A stretch of DNA of 64,000 nt from Adiantum capillus-veneris (Eukaryota > Streptophyta > Polypodiopsida > Polypodiales > Pteridaceae). Shown one piece after another: positions 43,640-56,684 of this stretch. The notes under the pieces were generated by a model. The model did no database searches. It was not told the DNA's origin and was given only the letters and a program-made list of their open reading frames with translations. Positions within the stretch are counted from its first letter, which is position 1. Every line of letters starts with the position of its first letter. The stretch spans positions 30,289,013 to 30,353,012 of the forward strand of contig CM043968.1 in the NCBI GenBank assembly GCA_014529385.2, written 5' to 3'. The position numbers were made by a program, and so were the translations under genes.

Positions 43640-44030
43640 AAACTGAGCACTCACATAGGGTATGATTCTTAGACTCCCAGAGTCTCAAGGCACATAATGT
43701 GCATACATGAGAGACTTTTCCATGATGCCTCAACATTATGTTATGCATTGAGAGGAGCGGGAGCTATGTTAGGTGGCTATTATGATGTGGTTTAGATAAA
43801 GGAGTAGACTCAATCATGTAAAAAAATCTCACGTTATGAGAATTTGAGCACTCGATCAGTAGGACATGAAGCTTAGATGCTTGAATAGAAAAGAGACATA
43901 ATGTGCATACAAAAAGAGACTTTTTTCAGTCCTCAACATTGCATCTTGCATCTAAGGGAGTGGGAACCATGCTGGATGGCTAGCATTGTGCAAAGTGTGG
44001 CTTAGGGAATAGTCTCAATCATCTAAATGA
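43640..44030 (+). repeat. Diverged direct duplication, about 200 bp units
   Basis: GAGCACTC, CATAATGTGCATACA, GAGACTTTT, CTCAACATT and AGTCTCAATCAT.TAA appear in the same order in 43640-43830 and 43850-44030. Confidence 0.65.
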
Positions 44031-44068
44031 ATATAGTCTCCTCTCCCAAGTAAAAACATACTTTTGTA

Positions 44069-44122
<54 letters not shown>
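44069..44122 (+). repeat. (GT)n(GA)n microsatellite
   Basis: Compound dinucleotide tract. Confidence 0.95.
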
Positions 44123-44124
<2 letters not shown>

Positions 44125-44688
44125 ATTGAATGCTTACAAGTCAAGGCTTCAATTTTGTAACATGCCCTTAGTTTAGCATAATGCCCAAAACACTTGCAGA
44201 GATAAATAACTAAGCAATTTTTTTCTTTTTCTTTTGCTGCCATCAACTTTTGAGGTGCCAATGGTGCTTGAGTACACCTATAGAGAATATATGTGCTACA
44301 AAAATAACTTGCATATGTATTGTTGTGATTGGGTGATGATGTATGCTATTTTCATATCTGTCATACGTGGTTCACAACATAGGTGGAGGTACAAGCATGT
44401 GAGGCATCTAAAGAGAATTGTAGACATACATACTAATTACCTTTCAACGGATACTAAAAGAAAGCCAACTCGGCTCTTAGTTCTCATCTTTTCATAATTT
44501 ACTGTCATAGTTGGTTTGTACCGTTGATATTTAAAGCATTGTGCTCCCAATGTAGACCAAGGAGAGCATGAACTCTTGGACTATCACTTTCAAGAATGCA
44601 ACTAACTTTATAAATGTAGAAATAAAACATTGATTATTTTATAGCTAAGGGAAGATAGCATTTTAACAATAGAAATCATATTAATTGG
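44123..44688. other. Possible Helitron interior; no gene recognised
   Basis: Lies immediately upstream of a Helitron-like 3' hairpin. No matching 5' terminus was found. Confidence 0.35.
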
Positions 44689-44716
44689 CCGCAGCAACGT
44701 GCGGGTCACATACTAT
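44689..44716 (+). mobile_element. Helitron-like 3' terminus, imperfect
   Basis: The hairpin CCGCAGCAACGTGCGG followed by GTCACATACTAT differs from the intact end at 48536-48563 at two positions. The final CTAG reads CTAT here. Confidence 0.6.
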
Positions 44717-44769
44717 TTAAATTTAATCAAAGACTGACATGTGCACTTTTTCTTATTTGCAATATATTC

Positions 44770-44803
44770 ACTCACTATTTGTGAGTTTGGCAAGAAAAAA
44801 AAA
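44770..44803 (+). mobile_element. LINE-type 3' tail variant with A-rich end
   Basis: ACTCACTATTTGTGAGT then TTGGCAAG and an A run; the palindrome carries one extra T. Confidence 0.5.
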
Positions 44804-45065
44804 GGGACTGACTGCTTCTGTACCCAGCTTGAAAGGGGAAATGACCTTGAATGCATCCCATCAATCATCCTTTCATAATTGAAGTTTCATTTCAGCCTTT
44901 TGAATAAAAGAAAAAGCTTATGCACTTCAATTAATCCCACTAACTTGCGCCTTGGAAGGGGAAAAAAAAATCGAATGCACATCCTCAAACAAGGCATGGC
45001 TTAGTGTACTTCTAAGGCGCCTGGGAAATGAACACATGGTATTGTTGACACAAAATAAGACCAGG

Positions 45066-45138
45066 ATCTCCTTGAGTGTGTGTATGTGTGTGTGTAAGAG
45101 AGAGAACCGTCATGCATATTTTTTGCTATCCACCACAC

Positions 45139-45215
<77 letters not shown>

Positions 45216-45249
45216 AAAGCCAGGCCTACGAACCCTGTGTGTGTCAATG

Positions 45250-45284
<35 letters not shown>

Positions 45285-45310
45285 AGGCCTATGAACCCTG
45301 TGTCTCAATG

Positions 45311-45360
<50 letters not shown>

Positions 45361-45408
45361 AAAGCCAAGCCTATGACATCACAGAACGAAGTCAGGTCCG
45401 TTGCGACA

Positions 45409-45463
<55 letters not shown>

Positions 45464-45498
45464 ATGGCTCATTGTTTCTTGATGTTGTGCATGTGAGT

Positions 45499-45575
<77 letters not shown>

Positions 45576-45704
45576 CGAGTCATATCACCTGGAGCTGATG
45601 CGAGAGAAAATGCAAGGAGAATTGATATACTATAGCTGCGTCCCATAAATAGTGTTGTGTCTGCAGCAAGTAATTGTGTTTGTGTGCGTGCGTGCACACA
45701 CATG

Positions 45705-45739
<35 letters not shown>

Positions 45740-45740
45740 G
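45066..45740 (+). repeat. Cluster of (GT)n(GA)n tracts separated by short cassettes
   Basis: Tracts lie at 45140-45213, 45253-45281, 45314-45358, 45408-45461, 45500-45572 and 45707-45736. The separator GCCAGGCCTAYGAACCCTGT...CAATGAGTA occurs twice (near 45221 and 45283) with a decayed third copy, so the tracts multiplied as part of a larger unit. Confidence 0.9.
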
Positions 45741-46153
45741 TAATTTTGCAAATATGGCCATTTAAAATACACTAAAACCGATTATTTGTGAACACCGGTT
45801 CCAATTAAGCATTTCATAAGGTTCATGAATCACAAACAACCCTCAAATTTCAAGGGCAACCTACTACTTTTCCTTTTTGAGAAAGTCATAAGAAAACTTC
45901 CTTTTTCTTTCTACACAAATTGAAAGGGCATACACCTATTTTTTTCAAAATTTTCTACAATTTATATCTATACTATATATAATGGAGTTTAAAATTTTTC
46001 AAGAAGGAGAAGGCCTCCACGTGTCAGCTCTTGGAGCGTTTGCACGGACTTGCAGTGGAAATGCACCTTTCAAATGGAATTTGGGAACTCCTTTCAAATG
46101 GAATTTGGAAGCTTAAGCTATGTTGTTCAAATCTATAGCCGCTTGAGTGCATG

Positions 46154-46464
<311 letters not shown>

Positions 46465-46954
46465 GGTCTCACACCTCGCCGTTTGTAAATTTTCCTTACC
46501 AGCTATGCTAGCTATGCTGGTGCTTAGCACATGTTGCAGCCTATGAGCGCAATGGTTGACACCATGGTGAAGGGTGGACATTTTCTTGGTTTGGGTACCA
46601 ATATTGTAACTTTCTCTGACAAGGCATCTGTGGCTCTGACGATTGAGTTCCCACTACAAAATTTGACACTAGTGGTGGGCCAAGCCTTGGATGAAGTGTT
46701 GGCGGAGCCATAAGAGGTGAATCAGTCATCAACTACGTCACCCGTGGCTCTGATGTTGGTTGTTGGAACTGTGTACGTGGTGTGGGATTTGGTGATTCAC
46801 ATTATCGACTTTGTCTTAGTTGGGATGCATTTAACCCTCAGGCAACTCTTACCTCACTGCTCGCCAAGAGAGAAAAGCTATAAGAGGAACTTCGTTAGGT
46901 TGAGAACTAGGTTTGAGACCTTGCAACTACCGTTAGCCAAGTTGGGAATGTGCT

Positions 46955-47105
46955 AAAAGGGTTTGAAGGTTTCCTTTCATCAACATTGAGGTGCAAGCAA
47001 TTTGAAACAACCAAAGAAGTTTCAAATGTTTCAAAAAGGGTTTGAATGTTTTCTTTCATCAAAATTGAGGTGCAAGCAATTTGAAACAACCAAAAACATT
47101 TTAGC
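46955..47105 (+). repeat. Two-copy tandem repeat, about 80 bp
   Basis: GGGTTTGAA.GTTT.CTTTCAT and GAGGTGCAAGCAATTTGAAA appear twice with a few differences. Confidence 0.85.
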
Positions 47106-48039
47106 ATGAGGATATGTTGTTTTCCTTATTGATAGTCATGTTAACTGTGGTTCAGGAGCATACATTTGGTCGTGATTCTGATGATAGAGTGGATGGCATT
47201 GGTCAGAGTTGCAAGTTAACTAGGCTACAAGGCATGGACCAAGTTAATATGCAAAGCGTAGGTGGACACAATCCAAGGATGGTAAAAGGATCAAGCATGC
47301 AAGTGAGCTAGATTTTGATGATGATGATGACATTGACCGTATATCCCGGTAACAGTTTGTGGTGGAAACTTTACTACAGGTGTAGCATTCACTCTTCTGA
47401 ATCAGTCATGGGTTTGGTTGTTGTGTAGGGATCATTATGAATATATGGATTTGGATTATATATATAATTCGATAGCTTTTGTGGTTTTGAGTGGATGGTA
47501 TGACTTTAGCATCAGAGGTGGGTGCTCACGCACAAGGCATGCAAAATACTTGATTCTCCAGAGTTCATCATATATAACGAAGAAGAAATTAATGATTAAT
47601 AATAAGATGATGATGATGATAAGTAAGTTTTTCTTTGGCTATGGCTTCTAAATGATTGTTTCGAAGATAGCACAAACTTTGGTATGACTTCATATCACTG
47701 TGTCTGTTTTGCTGAAACTTTACCTCATGGTGATCAGTGTCACTTATAGTGTGGATGCAAATAGTTGAGTATCCAATTTGTCATGACATGAGGGCTCAAA
47801 CACTCTTCTCAAACACGTGTGCATGTGTGCGCGCATGTGTGTGTGTGTTTGAGAGAGAGAGAGAGAGAGAGGTGGCAAAGAAGAAGAAGAAGAGATATTA
47901 TAACATTGTAGGAAACATCCCAAAACTTTTTGAAGGTCTATCCGACAAATCTTGAACTTAAAAGTTGTAGAGAGAGGCATGTGACATTGGAACAATCCTA
48001 AGAGACCTTATATATTAGCTGACAAGTACTAAACTTTTT

Positions 48040-48180
48040 TTTAAAAGCAAATCGCACTCATCTGGTGCGAGATGACAAATTGCATCCTTATGAGTACACA
48101 GGGTCGCTTGGTCGCACTTGAACCCATGACCCGGGTCACGGAGGTCAAGTACTCAACCAACCAAGCTAGCTCCTTTGGAG
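48040..48180 (-). mobile_element. tRNA-derived SINE, minus strand
   Basis: On the minus strand GAGCTAGCTTGGTTGGTTGA (A box) is followed about 40 nt later by ATGGGTTCAAGTGCG (B box). The tRNA-unrelated part and a T/A-rich end follow. The boxes are better preserved than in the other SINE family of this window. Confidence 0.65.
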
Positions 48181-48259
48181 AAGATGTGTAGAAACAAGTG
48201 CTAAACTTAAAACATGCTACAAGAGAGTTGAAAGATTCAACCAACAAGTTATGAACTCA

Positions 48260-48262
<3 letters not shown>

Positions 48263-48344
<82 letters not shown>
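48263..48344 (+). repeat. (TA)n(GA)n microsatellite
   Basis: About 58 bases of TA followed by GA. Confidence 0.95.
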
Positions 48345-48346
<2 letters not shown>

Positions 48347-48883
48347 AGAGATTTATACAATCTTAATCAGTGATGACCCTATGGTGTACATGAGTTTATG
48401 CAATGGTTTATAGGTCCATCTTAATTTCTTTATTCTTTTCTGTTAATATGATCGAAGAACATCCACTGTATATCGATACTTTATTTATTGAAGGATAGGA
48501 TTGTTTCATAATACTAAAAGCCATGTTTGTTTTTACCGCAGCAACGTGCGGGTCAGATACTAGTACATAGTGAAGCAATCAAGGCAAACTAGTTTGACTT
48601 TACATCCTCAAAAAGGCTCTTCATTTTACAATATTACCCTTCACTTTTGCATTTTAAATTAGATGTTTTATAAGGTTTTCTTTGAAGTGAATCAATGTGT
48701 GACAAGTGCCCTCTCTTTTCTTGAAAATTATAAGCTTTATAGATAGATAGATATAGATGTCCTTTGGTACTTTCCTTTTTGGCCTGCCCAAAGGGCAAAG
48801 GTTATAGAGATCACTTCTCTTTTTGTTGACTAAAATAGGAAAAAGGTTGAGTTGTATTTTAAAGCATTTTTTGACATGTCAAA

Positions 48884-48977
48884 AATGTTGATTGGTTGAA
48901 ATAAGATAGTGGGTACTCATTGAAATGAAAAATGTTGATTGGTTGAAATAAGATAGTGGGTACTCATTGAAATGAAT
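48884..48977 (+). repeat. Two-copy tandem repeat, 47 bp
   Basis: AAAATGTTGATTGGTTGAAA through GTACTCATTGAAATGA is repeated exactly. Confidence 0.95.
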
Positions 48978-49289
48978 TGTGTAAATCTAATGATGGACAT
49001 GTCTTGAGTTTTGAAATATGAAATGAACTCTCATATATATCAAGGAAAAGATTTTGGGCTGTCCAATATTGGCCTTTGGAAGCATGAAACGTTGACACCC
49101 TTACATGTTAAATGATAAAGCCTTAGAGTCACCTTTTCATTTTGAAATTTGTGTTACCCACTTTTCATTTTGAGAATTTTGAGAAACTTGAGGTAATAGA
49201 CTAAAGTTGTCATTTTTGTTAGTTAAAACTTTATGGAAAGAATTTATCATTTGGGGCTTTAACCTTTAAAAATTTTTTATTTTTATTTT
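48978..49289. other. No gene recognised
   Basis: AT-rich spacer between tandem repeats. Confidence 0.45.
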
Positions 49290-49720
49290 TAAAGATTTTA
49301 AAGCTAAGTTTAGAACTTAAAGATGTAGAACTTTTAAAGTAGGGTCTCAAACGATCCAATGAGGACCTAGAGTTTTTTTTATTATTAGAAGGTAAAACTT
49401 TGAATTAAAGAAAGTGAAAATGTTACATGGATCCACAAGTAGGGGGGGTTCACCTCGAGACGCTAGAGTCTTAGGACTTAAAACTTTAAAGCTTTTAAAG
49501 TGGGATTTACAACTTAGGGATCTACAGTTTTAAATTTGTAAAAAGGGCTCTAGAGCTTAAAAACGTAGAGTTTTTAAAGCGGGGTGTAGAGCATAGGGAT
49601 CTAAAGCTTAGGGTGTAGAGCTTAAGGGTGCTCTTTTAATTCAATTCTATGTGCACACTTATGTTTTTTTTTTTCAAAAGCTTAGAGATGTAGTGATTTT
49701 AAAGTGGGATCTACCCTCAG
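49290..49720 (+). repeat. Degenerate short-unit repeat
   Basis: Motifs such as TTTAAAG.GGGATCTA, AGAGCTTA and TTAGGGATCTA recur irregularly every 30-45 bp. Confidence 0.6.
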
Positions 49721-50235
49721 AATTTCAAGGCCTAAAATTGACGCCTACTTTTTTTGTCAAGGGCTATTTTGCCTATCAAAACAATCTCAAAATTTCTTGT
49801 CATTTTTTGTATTTATATCTTTAAGTTAATGGTATATATGGCCAATTATATAAGTTGATTGCATTACAGAAAGCATATGAAAGAGGGCTTGAAAAATTGA
49901 ATGTCAAAAAGAAAATTTTATCATGTCTGGCAGGCCTGGTGATTTTATCACTTGTTAACTTTGAGCAATTGCTCTCTCGATTTATTTAGAAGATTCCGAT
50001 TCATCAACGTTTTAACTTTGAAAAAATATTCTCACAACTCAAATTGACTTAGGAACATGGCCTCAACACTAAACAACATGAGGCCTTGAATGAAGTGTCA
50101 ATGGTGGGATTGACGATGCCAAAGTGAGGTACATTTTTTGCAAAGTTTGGGTGCCATTTGATTTCTCCATGTTTATTTTTTAATCCGTGTTTATTTTTTC
50201 TCGTGTGTTTTCTGTTCGAGTTTACTTTATGAAGA
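49721..50235. other. No gene recognised
   Basis: AT-rich, no coding or element signal assigned. Confidence 0.45.
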
Positions 50236-50239
50236 AGAG

Positions 50240-50490
50240 AGGTGGCTTAGGAAAAAGGAATACCATGTGGGAACGTGGTTAGAGCATTGGGCTATCAATA
50301 GGGAGGCCTTGGTATCAAATCATAGGCGGTTGCCACACATGTCAAATCGTTGACTACTTTAACCGTCCCCCCTTCCTTGAGATTCCTGGAAAAGTCTGAG
50401 CACCATCATTCCCACCGCCCTTGTGTCATTAAGACCCATGGTATATACTGTTCAAGCTTAGAATTCCCTCTCATTGGGGAGCTATCTTAA
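50240..50490 (+). mobile_element. Possible tRNA-derived SINE
   Basis: ACGTGGTTAGAGCATTGG (A-box-like, near 50275) and TTGGTATCAAATC (B-box-like, near 50310) are spaced about 35 nt apart as in tRNA-derived promoters. The 3' end is not defined. Confidence 0.4.
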
Positions 50491-50506
50491 ATCTTTTAAC
50501 ATTTTT

Positions 50507-51492
50507 TACCTTTCTATTCAAAGCTCTACTTCAATTCTTTATGTGGAATCTAGACAAGATGCTCCACCCTTTTTGCATTTCAAAAGCTACACAAAACCAC
50601 TCATCTCTACAAGTTTCAATATTTGAACCCGTCACATTGCAATTATAGGGGTCAAGCTAAACCACTAGGCTACAAGCCTATAGTGGCTTTGTGGTGTCCT
50701 TAACATTGAAAAGAAGAGTGATGTGCCCCCCTCCCCTCCTTTTTTTCTCTTCTCTTTTCTTCCCGCTCACCCTTTCCTTTTATTTTAATACCCCCACATT
50801 TTGTCATAAATTCCCAAAATGTCCTTCAAATTTTCCAAAATGCCCAAAATACCCCTGGTTGTAAGACATTTTGTCATTAAATCCCAACGCACGACGTAGA
50901 GAACTCTTCAGTGCATCCCCCTCACCTTGAGGGTTCTTCCACCCCTTTGTGATCCACCCAATTCATTTCCTTTTGCCTTGCTTTGCCCACGCGAGATGCA
51001 TAGAAGCCAATGCATCCGCTTCACTTGCAGGGTGCTCCCACCCCCCTCCTCATGCCTCTCCTTGACTATCGAGTCTCTGCCTCCGCTCGAGCGATGCCCG
51101 CAAATGAGTACCAATATAGCATGTGTTGTGCATTAACAAAGAGAGATTGCACGCAGGCATCGCCTAGCCCCAAGCCAAGGGATCTTTGTAGATTTCGTCT
51201 AATTCAAACATTGGCACTACCTATTCGCTCTGTCTGCACACGATGCAAGAAGCCCTCGCAACATCCCTTCAAATGCAGGGTGTTGAGAGTAGCAACAAAA
51301 CCATCAAGACAATCCTTATCGAAGGAACCTCACCAATGGGATTCCAAACTCCAGTGCTGCGTTCATGCCTTTGCCTGGCTTGTTTTTCCCACATGAGATC
51401 CACACCAGCTATGAACACAACCCCTTGATCACCTATAGGGTGCTCTCACCTCCACACCTGTGCTTGCACTTCCACCTTCAGTCAATCGCTAC

Positions 51493-51535
<43 letters not shown>

Positions 51536-52000
51536 GCCAACTTTGTAGCTTCTAGATAGTGACGAAGGTGCCACATGTGTTGGCACATGTTTCCATCCCC
51601 TATCTTGTCTGTGTCCCTCGCTCGTCCTCCTCCCCTGTCCACGCACTACGCAACCCCACGTGGTCTTGCCCACCACCTGGCAGCACACACATCGACGACT
51701 CCTTGTCCCCTCTTGTCCTTGATCACCTAGCTTTAGCTCTCGCTCAATCCATTCCTACCATGTCGCCTGATTCTGCATTTTTGTTTTTATCTCAAGCATG
51801 CATCTCCGAAGATATAAAATTTTGTTGGCTTAGATTTAATCTCAAAGATTTTCTTGAAACCTACATTACAATCGGCCACACAAAATGAGATGAATCGCAA
51901 CTAAAATGTAAAAAACTTAAGTGATGCCTTAAGAGAGACTCCTTTTCCTTCTCCAATGCCAAGGGATCTCTTTGGATTCCATGTAATGAAGACGTTGGTC
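50507..52000 (+). repeat. Right arm of the 1.5-kb inverted repeat pair
   Basis: Inverted partner of 35580-37105. It includes a minus-oriented SINE at about 50500-50700 (B box GGGTTCAAATATT and A box TAGCCTAGTGGTTTAGC on the minus strand), a MITE piece (50785-50885) and a (GA)n tract at 51496-51532. The left arm lacks the stretch between the two SINE boxes, so this arm preserves the older form. Confidence 0.8.
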
Positions 52001-52423
52001 TACCTATTTCAAAGCAATAGGAAAAATAGCAAGTGAAGGTAGATCAGTTTCTGGATTGACTAATTTGGTACCACAAAGGCTCTTTTCCAATAGTGAAATG
52101 CTAGCGGGTTTAAGCCTTTTAGGCCTCCATAAGACCATATTATGGATTGATGTGCAATCTTGGTGTATATTTTGAGTTGTTGGATCAACCTAAGCCAGCT
52201 AGGACACTTGTGTTAAGGTAGACTTAGCTTTAAACGATGGTACCCTCTTAGCTTTACTTTTCTTACCTTAATTTTTAATTTTTTTAAATATATTAATTTG
52301 TGAAACGATGTTTTCGTTTGAAGACCCCATTTAATATAAAATTTACAAAATTATTTTTTTATTTAAAGACCCCATTAAGTATCTATTTTATGAAATTTTT
52401 TATTATTTTCTATGTTTATTAGT
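52001..52423. other. AT-rich flank of the LTR element
   Basis: No gene. Ends in TTAGT, the presumed left target duplication of the LTR element. Confidence 0.5.
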
Positions 52424-52666
52424 TGTGCACGTATGTCGTGCGTGTTAATGCAAGGAACTTGCCAATACACTGTGTGCGAATCACAGATGGTTTTAAGCAC
52501 GTGGTTAGTTTAAACTAGTAAGCTCAAAGAAAACGATGGTGTGTCACTCATCGCTCTACGCTTGCTGTTGTGGAGGATTCTTCGTCGCGAAAAAGAGGGA
52601 GATGCCGTTACACCGCGCTCAATCGCCTCGTCGCTGTTGTGTCGCCGTAATGCTTGATCTTACATA

Positions 52667-52764
<98 letters not shown>

Positions 52765-53071
52765 TACACACACACACACAAGGAGATGAAGAAGAAGAAG
52801 ATGGAGATGGAGCAAGAGCACTCTTCAATTTCACAAATGAGAAAATGAGTGAATTTTAGGTTTAGTTGACTTTTATATGAGCTCGCCCCATTCACACTTG
52901 GACGTCCATGCTTACCCAACTAATCCCTTGAATGTTCCAATTAGAGTACGCCTCTCATCGGCGATCACTCTTACCCTTTTCCTATTGGACAGACAAGCCC
53001 AGTACCTGACTCTACCAAATAAATGATACGGCGTCCGTCTTCGGTGATAGGAATGTGTGTGAGGGTTAACA
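52424..53071 (-). repeat. 3' LTR (left)
   Basis: On the minus strand it runs TGTTAACCC...GTGCACA, the canonical TG...CA. A CT/CA microsatellite (52668-52780) sits in the middle, at the same place as in the other LTR. Substitutions between the LTRs are frequent (visible in every line), so the insertion is not recent. Confidence 0.9.
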
Positions 53072-53084
53072 TGCCCCCCTTCTT
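53072..53084 (-). other. Polypurine tract
   Basis: Minus-strand AAGAAGGGGGGCA directly abuts the TG of the 3' LTR, where plus-strand DNA synthesis is primed. Confidence 0.7.
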
Positions 53085-54816
53085 GATGTAGATTCCGTCC
53101 TTGGAAGCTATTGAGTTGAAGCTCGTTCGTTGAGGTGGAAGAGCATTTGAGATGAATGTCCTTAGCCTTCTTCAGTCTCACTGCAAAATCAAACAACATT
53201 AGCACAGTAATTGCATTCTCATATACAATTAAAAAGCATATGCAATTTTAGGCAGACAAATTGATTGGTAGCATAATTCTAAACCATTTGTCAGTAATAA
53301 ACATAATATTGCAATATAATCAAACATATAAACAGTTGTAAAGGTAAAAAATTGAACAAGTATGGGGTCGCTAATTTAACGATCGAAAGGCACTAAAGAT
53401 CGATTATTAATACCATGGGTAAGTTTCTCAATTTTCTCTGGTCAATTAAGTTGTTTAATCATGAGAGCCAAGTATTTCATGTTCGAGGGCTGACTAGAGG
53501 CTATACCTAGAAGACCTTGTAGTTAAGCTACGATAAAAGGAGTTGCTCATGAAATCATCACCTGACTTATTTCCTTTTCTTTGACCCTCCAAAGTCTTTT
53601 CACAGTGATTCAATTTTGATGTGTGTTCTTATTTTGTATGCCTTGGGTTTTTTGCTTTTCAAGGAAAAGCTTCCACACTGGGAACCTCTAGGGCTCTAGT
53701 ACCATAGGTGATACATGTGAGTGAAGTACCAAATCAAGCTGAGGTTTCTCTTCCAGCTTAAGATTTTACATTACGGCACTTTGATTTCTTTGTTTGTTCG
53801 TTTTCATCATTTTAATTTTGTAACTTTGGGGGGGTCATATAACACTGTTACCCTCCCCAAGCTCATCACACTAGTAAACTCCCTTTATAATACTTAAACG
53901 AAAGGTCAATAGGGACTAAGCCCACTAGAAAGCCCTAGTACATTTCACACAATACTGTCTAAATCGGATTAATAACCTAAGTAACCATTGATCATTAGGA
54001 AGGCATTCCCTATGGTATTAAGAGAAGATCTCTAACACCTAGCTTGGTCAAACTAGCTTAGTCGGACTGCTTGATTTTTAAACTTAGACAAGTGATTACG
54101 ACAAAAAATTACATTGAATTTAATGTTTGATACTAAGCAAATGCGTTGAATATTATGCTACCAATCACAATTAAAGCAGAAAAACATATGCAAAAAGATA
54201 AGGGGCAATGCTAATGGACAAGAAACACCTGTTTGTGTTGATGGTCGTGCTTGATTTGAAGTGTGAACGAGAGAAAGATTCCATGAAGGTCCAAATCCTA
54301 ACAACAACAACACGTTCCTGTACACACTAGGAAACACAAAAAATACCTTTAGGAGGCACATCAGTGGGAAAAAAGAACTTTGCTAATCACCAAACTCTAA
54401 AATAGAAACACTCCTATCGTACTAATCTTACCTACCCTCCATCACTCGAGTGATGAGGATCAAAGGTGTTTTATGACATAAGTTTCTATTTCAGTGTACC
54501 GGATGTGAATGTGTAGATCTAGGTCAATGTTTTGACTTTTATTGTGCATACTCGTTTGCTAATTGCTCTTGCTCTTTATTATTATTGTTTTTTGTGAGTA
54601 TAAGGCTTTATATATACATTCCTAAGATTGGGAGATTGAAAGGTCAGGGAGGAAGGTTGAGAGGGAAGCAAGTGAATGATGGATGCCAGCAAACACTCCC
54701 CCCTTCGTTGGGTAGATCATACCTTTTGGAACGATGACATCACCTTTTGAAACCAACTGTTCCAAGTTGTTATGGGTGAAGTCTTTAACCAATAGTTTTC
54801 GACCGCCCTATGCGCT
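53085..54816. other. Non-coding 3' interior of the LTR element
   Basis: 1.7 kb between the last ORF and the 3' LTR. I found no YxDD, integrase or RNase H motif in any frame. Confidence 0.55.
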
Positions 54817-55698
54817 TCATCTAGTTGCAAGGGTGGTAAGGTACTCTCCCATGATTTTATTTGCAACGTTGTTGTAGGTGGTGAACTTACAATGGGAGGT
54901 GCAAACTCTTTCTTGCTTGTATGGACATGTACAATGGTAAGGTGGAGGTTGTGTCGAAGCTTCTATTTCCGTATAGGAACTACACAAAGAGAAAGAAGCT
55001 TCATTTGATTTCCCTGTTTCTGAGCTAGGTGGAACAAATCGTTCTTTCTTTGGTACCCAAACTAGCTCTAGAGCGGGTATGTAGCACTCTGTGATTTTTT
55101 CCTTTCCACGATCGTCAATTCGTTTTGGAGCTACAGGATTGGGTGCGTATGGGTCAGGTGACAGGTAATAACACAATCTACGTTTTGGCACCCAGATTTG
55201 ATCATTACCTTGATAGTAGCCTTGGGCTTCCAATAGTCGTTTAGGAATCGACTGCCACGTTTCCGTACATTTCTTCGAGCTAGTGGGACATTTCTTACAA
55301 GGCTTCTATTTTCTGGCACTAGCTATGGTCGCTAAAGAAGCTGTAGAGACCCAGTTGTATGTTTTCTTCATTATATTAGGATGAGTCTTTTCAGAAGCTA
55401 TATGCATTGCTTGTAGCATATTTAAGGGTACGGGCATTTCATCCCCCTCAGGTGTTACCCAGGTCGTCCCTCTGTTTCCCCGAGTGTCTATGGTTGCTGC
55501 TAGGTGGACCCAATCCACATTGTCCGACTCAATCATCTCAGGTAGTACATCCATATAAGGAGAATCTTTCCCAACATCAGTGTCCGCTTTACACGTGTAA
55601 CAATACTGCAATGGGGCTGAGTGAACTGTGGTGTCAGATTTATGATCAATTATAAACCTGTTTCCTAGAGGATGTGCTCGACCAGTTACAAGATCCAC
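54817..55698 (-). pseudogene. C-terminal part of the LTR-element polyprotein, unknown domain
   Basis: Frame 55698-55306 directly continues the protease frame after a single in-frame TGA (55699-55701). Frame 55233-54817 follows after a gap with stops. Recognisable pieces are GRAHPLGNRFIIDHKSD, WVHLAATIDTRGNRGTTWVT and QIWVPKRRLCYYLSPDP. I cannot assign a family; it does not look like a reverse transcriptase. Confidence 0.5.
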
Positions 55699-56433
55699 TC
55701 AAATGACAGAATCTTGGAACTGCAAGTAGACATGGTTTTTAGACCAGTCATGCACCATTTTTTCTTCCCTCATGAAAGGACGTCCTAAGATCATCTCAGA
55801 TGCCATAGTGTGCTTGGAGAAATCCATAACAATGAAGGTAACTCGTATTTTATGTCCAAAGACCTTGATCTTGAGATCCTCTAGCATCCCAATAGGTTTA
55901 ACAATAGACCCATTGGCCATCTTCACTACTATGGTTGTGGTCACAAGGTGAGGTCTTCCCATAGTTTCCCAGCAATTTTTAGTCACAATGCTAACCCCAG
56001 CTCCACCATCAAGGATTCCCTTCACAGTTAATCCCTTAGTAGTGATTGGTATAGTCGCATTGGATTCATCACCCTCAAAGTATTGTCTCAACTTGTTAAC
56101 AGGTATTTCTATAACAAGGTTCTCATTTAGGTTGGGTTGTGGATCTAAGTGTTCCTCCTCTATTGGCATCTCCCTAGTTCCATCCATCTGTGCAAATTGT
56201 GGTAGCCCAAACTTCAGTTCTCCATTGAGGAAGGCTCGAAGAGCTGAGACTAGCTCAGGGTCTTTATATAGTTTGGACATGATGGTGGTTCTAACTTCTA
56301 AAGACATGAAATCCATCAATTTGGCAATGTTTAATGGCACCTTTTGGACTTCAATCCCTTGACGTGGGGAAGATGGGATCTCCATTTCTTTGATAGGATC
56401 AGGTAGTCCCTCTGTAAACATTTTTTTCATCAA
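55699..56433 (-). CDS. Retropepsin-like aspartic protease of the LTR element
   Basis: A 244-residue frame. VKGILDGGAGVSIVTKNCWE carries the catalytic Asp in a DGGAG variant of the usual D(S/T)GA. It is followed by a flap region with VKMANGSIVKPIGM and by EMILGRPFMREEKM, the ILG motif near the C-terminus of retropepsins. It would cleave the Gag-protease polyprotein in virus-like particles. The N-terminal 90 residues are a linker from Gag. Frame intact to the TGA at 55699. Confidence 0.8.
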   Translation of the reverse strand: MMKKMFTEGLPDPIKEMEIPSSPRQGIEVQKVPLNIAKLMDFMSLEVRTTIMSKLYKDPELVSALRAFLNGELKFGLPQFAQMDGTREMPIEEEHLDPQPNLNENLVIEIPVNKLRQYFEGDESNATIPITTKGLTVKGILDGGAGVSIVTKNCWETMGRPHLVTTTIVVKMANGSIVKPIGMLEDLKIKVFGHKIRVTFIVMDFSKHTMASEMILGRPFMREEKMVHDWSKNHVYLQFQDSVI

Positions 56434-56684
56434 GAAGTGAGCACACCCACTTTCCCAGACTTTAAGTCACTTTCTTCTTGGATGACACTAGGTATGGCTA
56501 AGGGTCTATGGACTTGGTGAGGTTGTTGTTGCGTAGGTAACACGGTGTCTGTAATCTCGATCTGCCTAAGTGCTGGTTCTAGATCCCTTTGGGTATCTTC
56601 TACCAAACTCCTTAATTGCTTGACTCGCTCAAACTCCTCTGTAGGGTTTGGATAAGTTCCTATCTTCTTCTTGGATCCTGGCCA

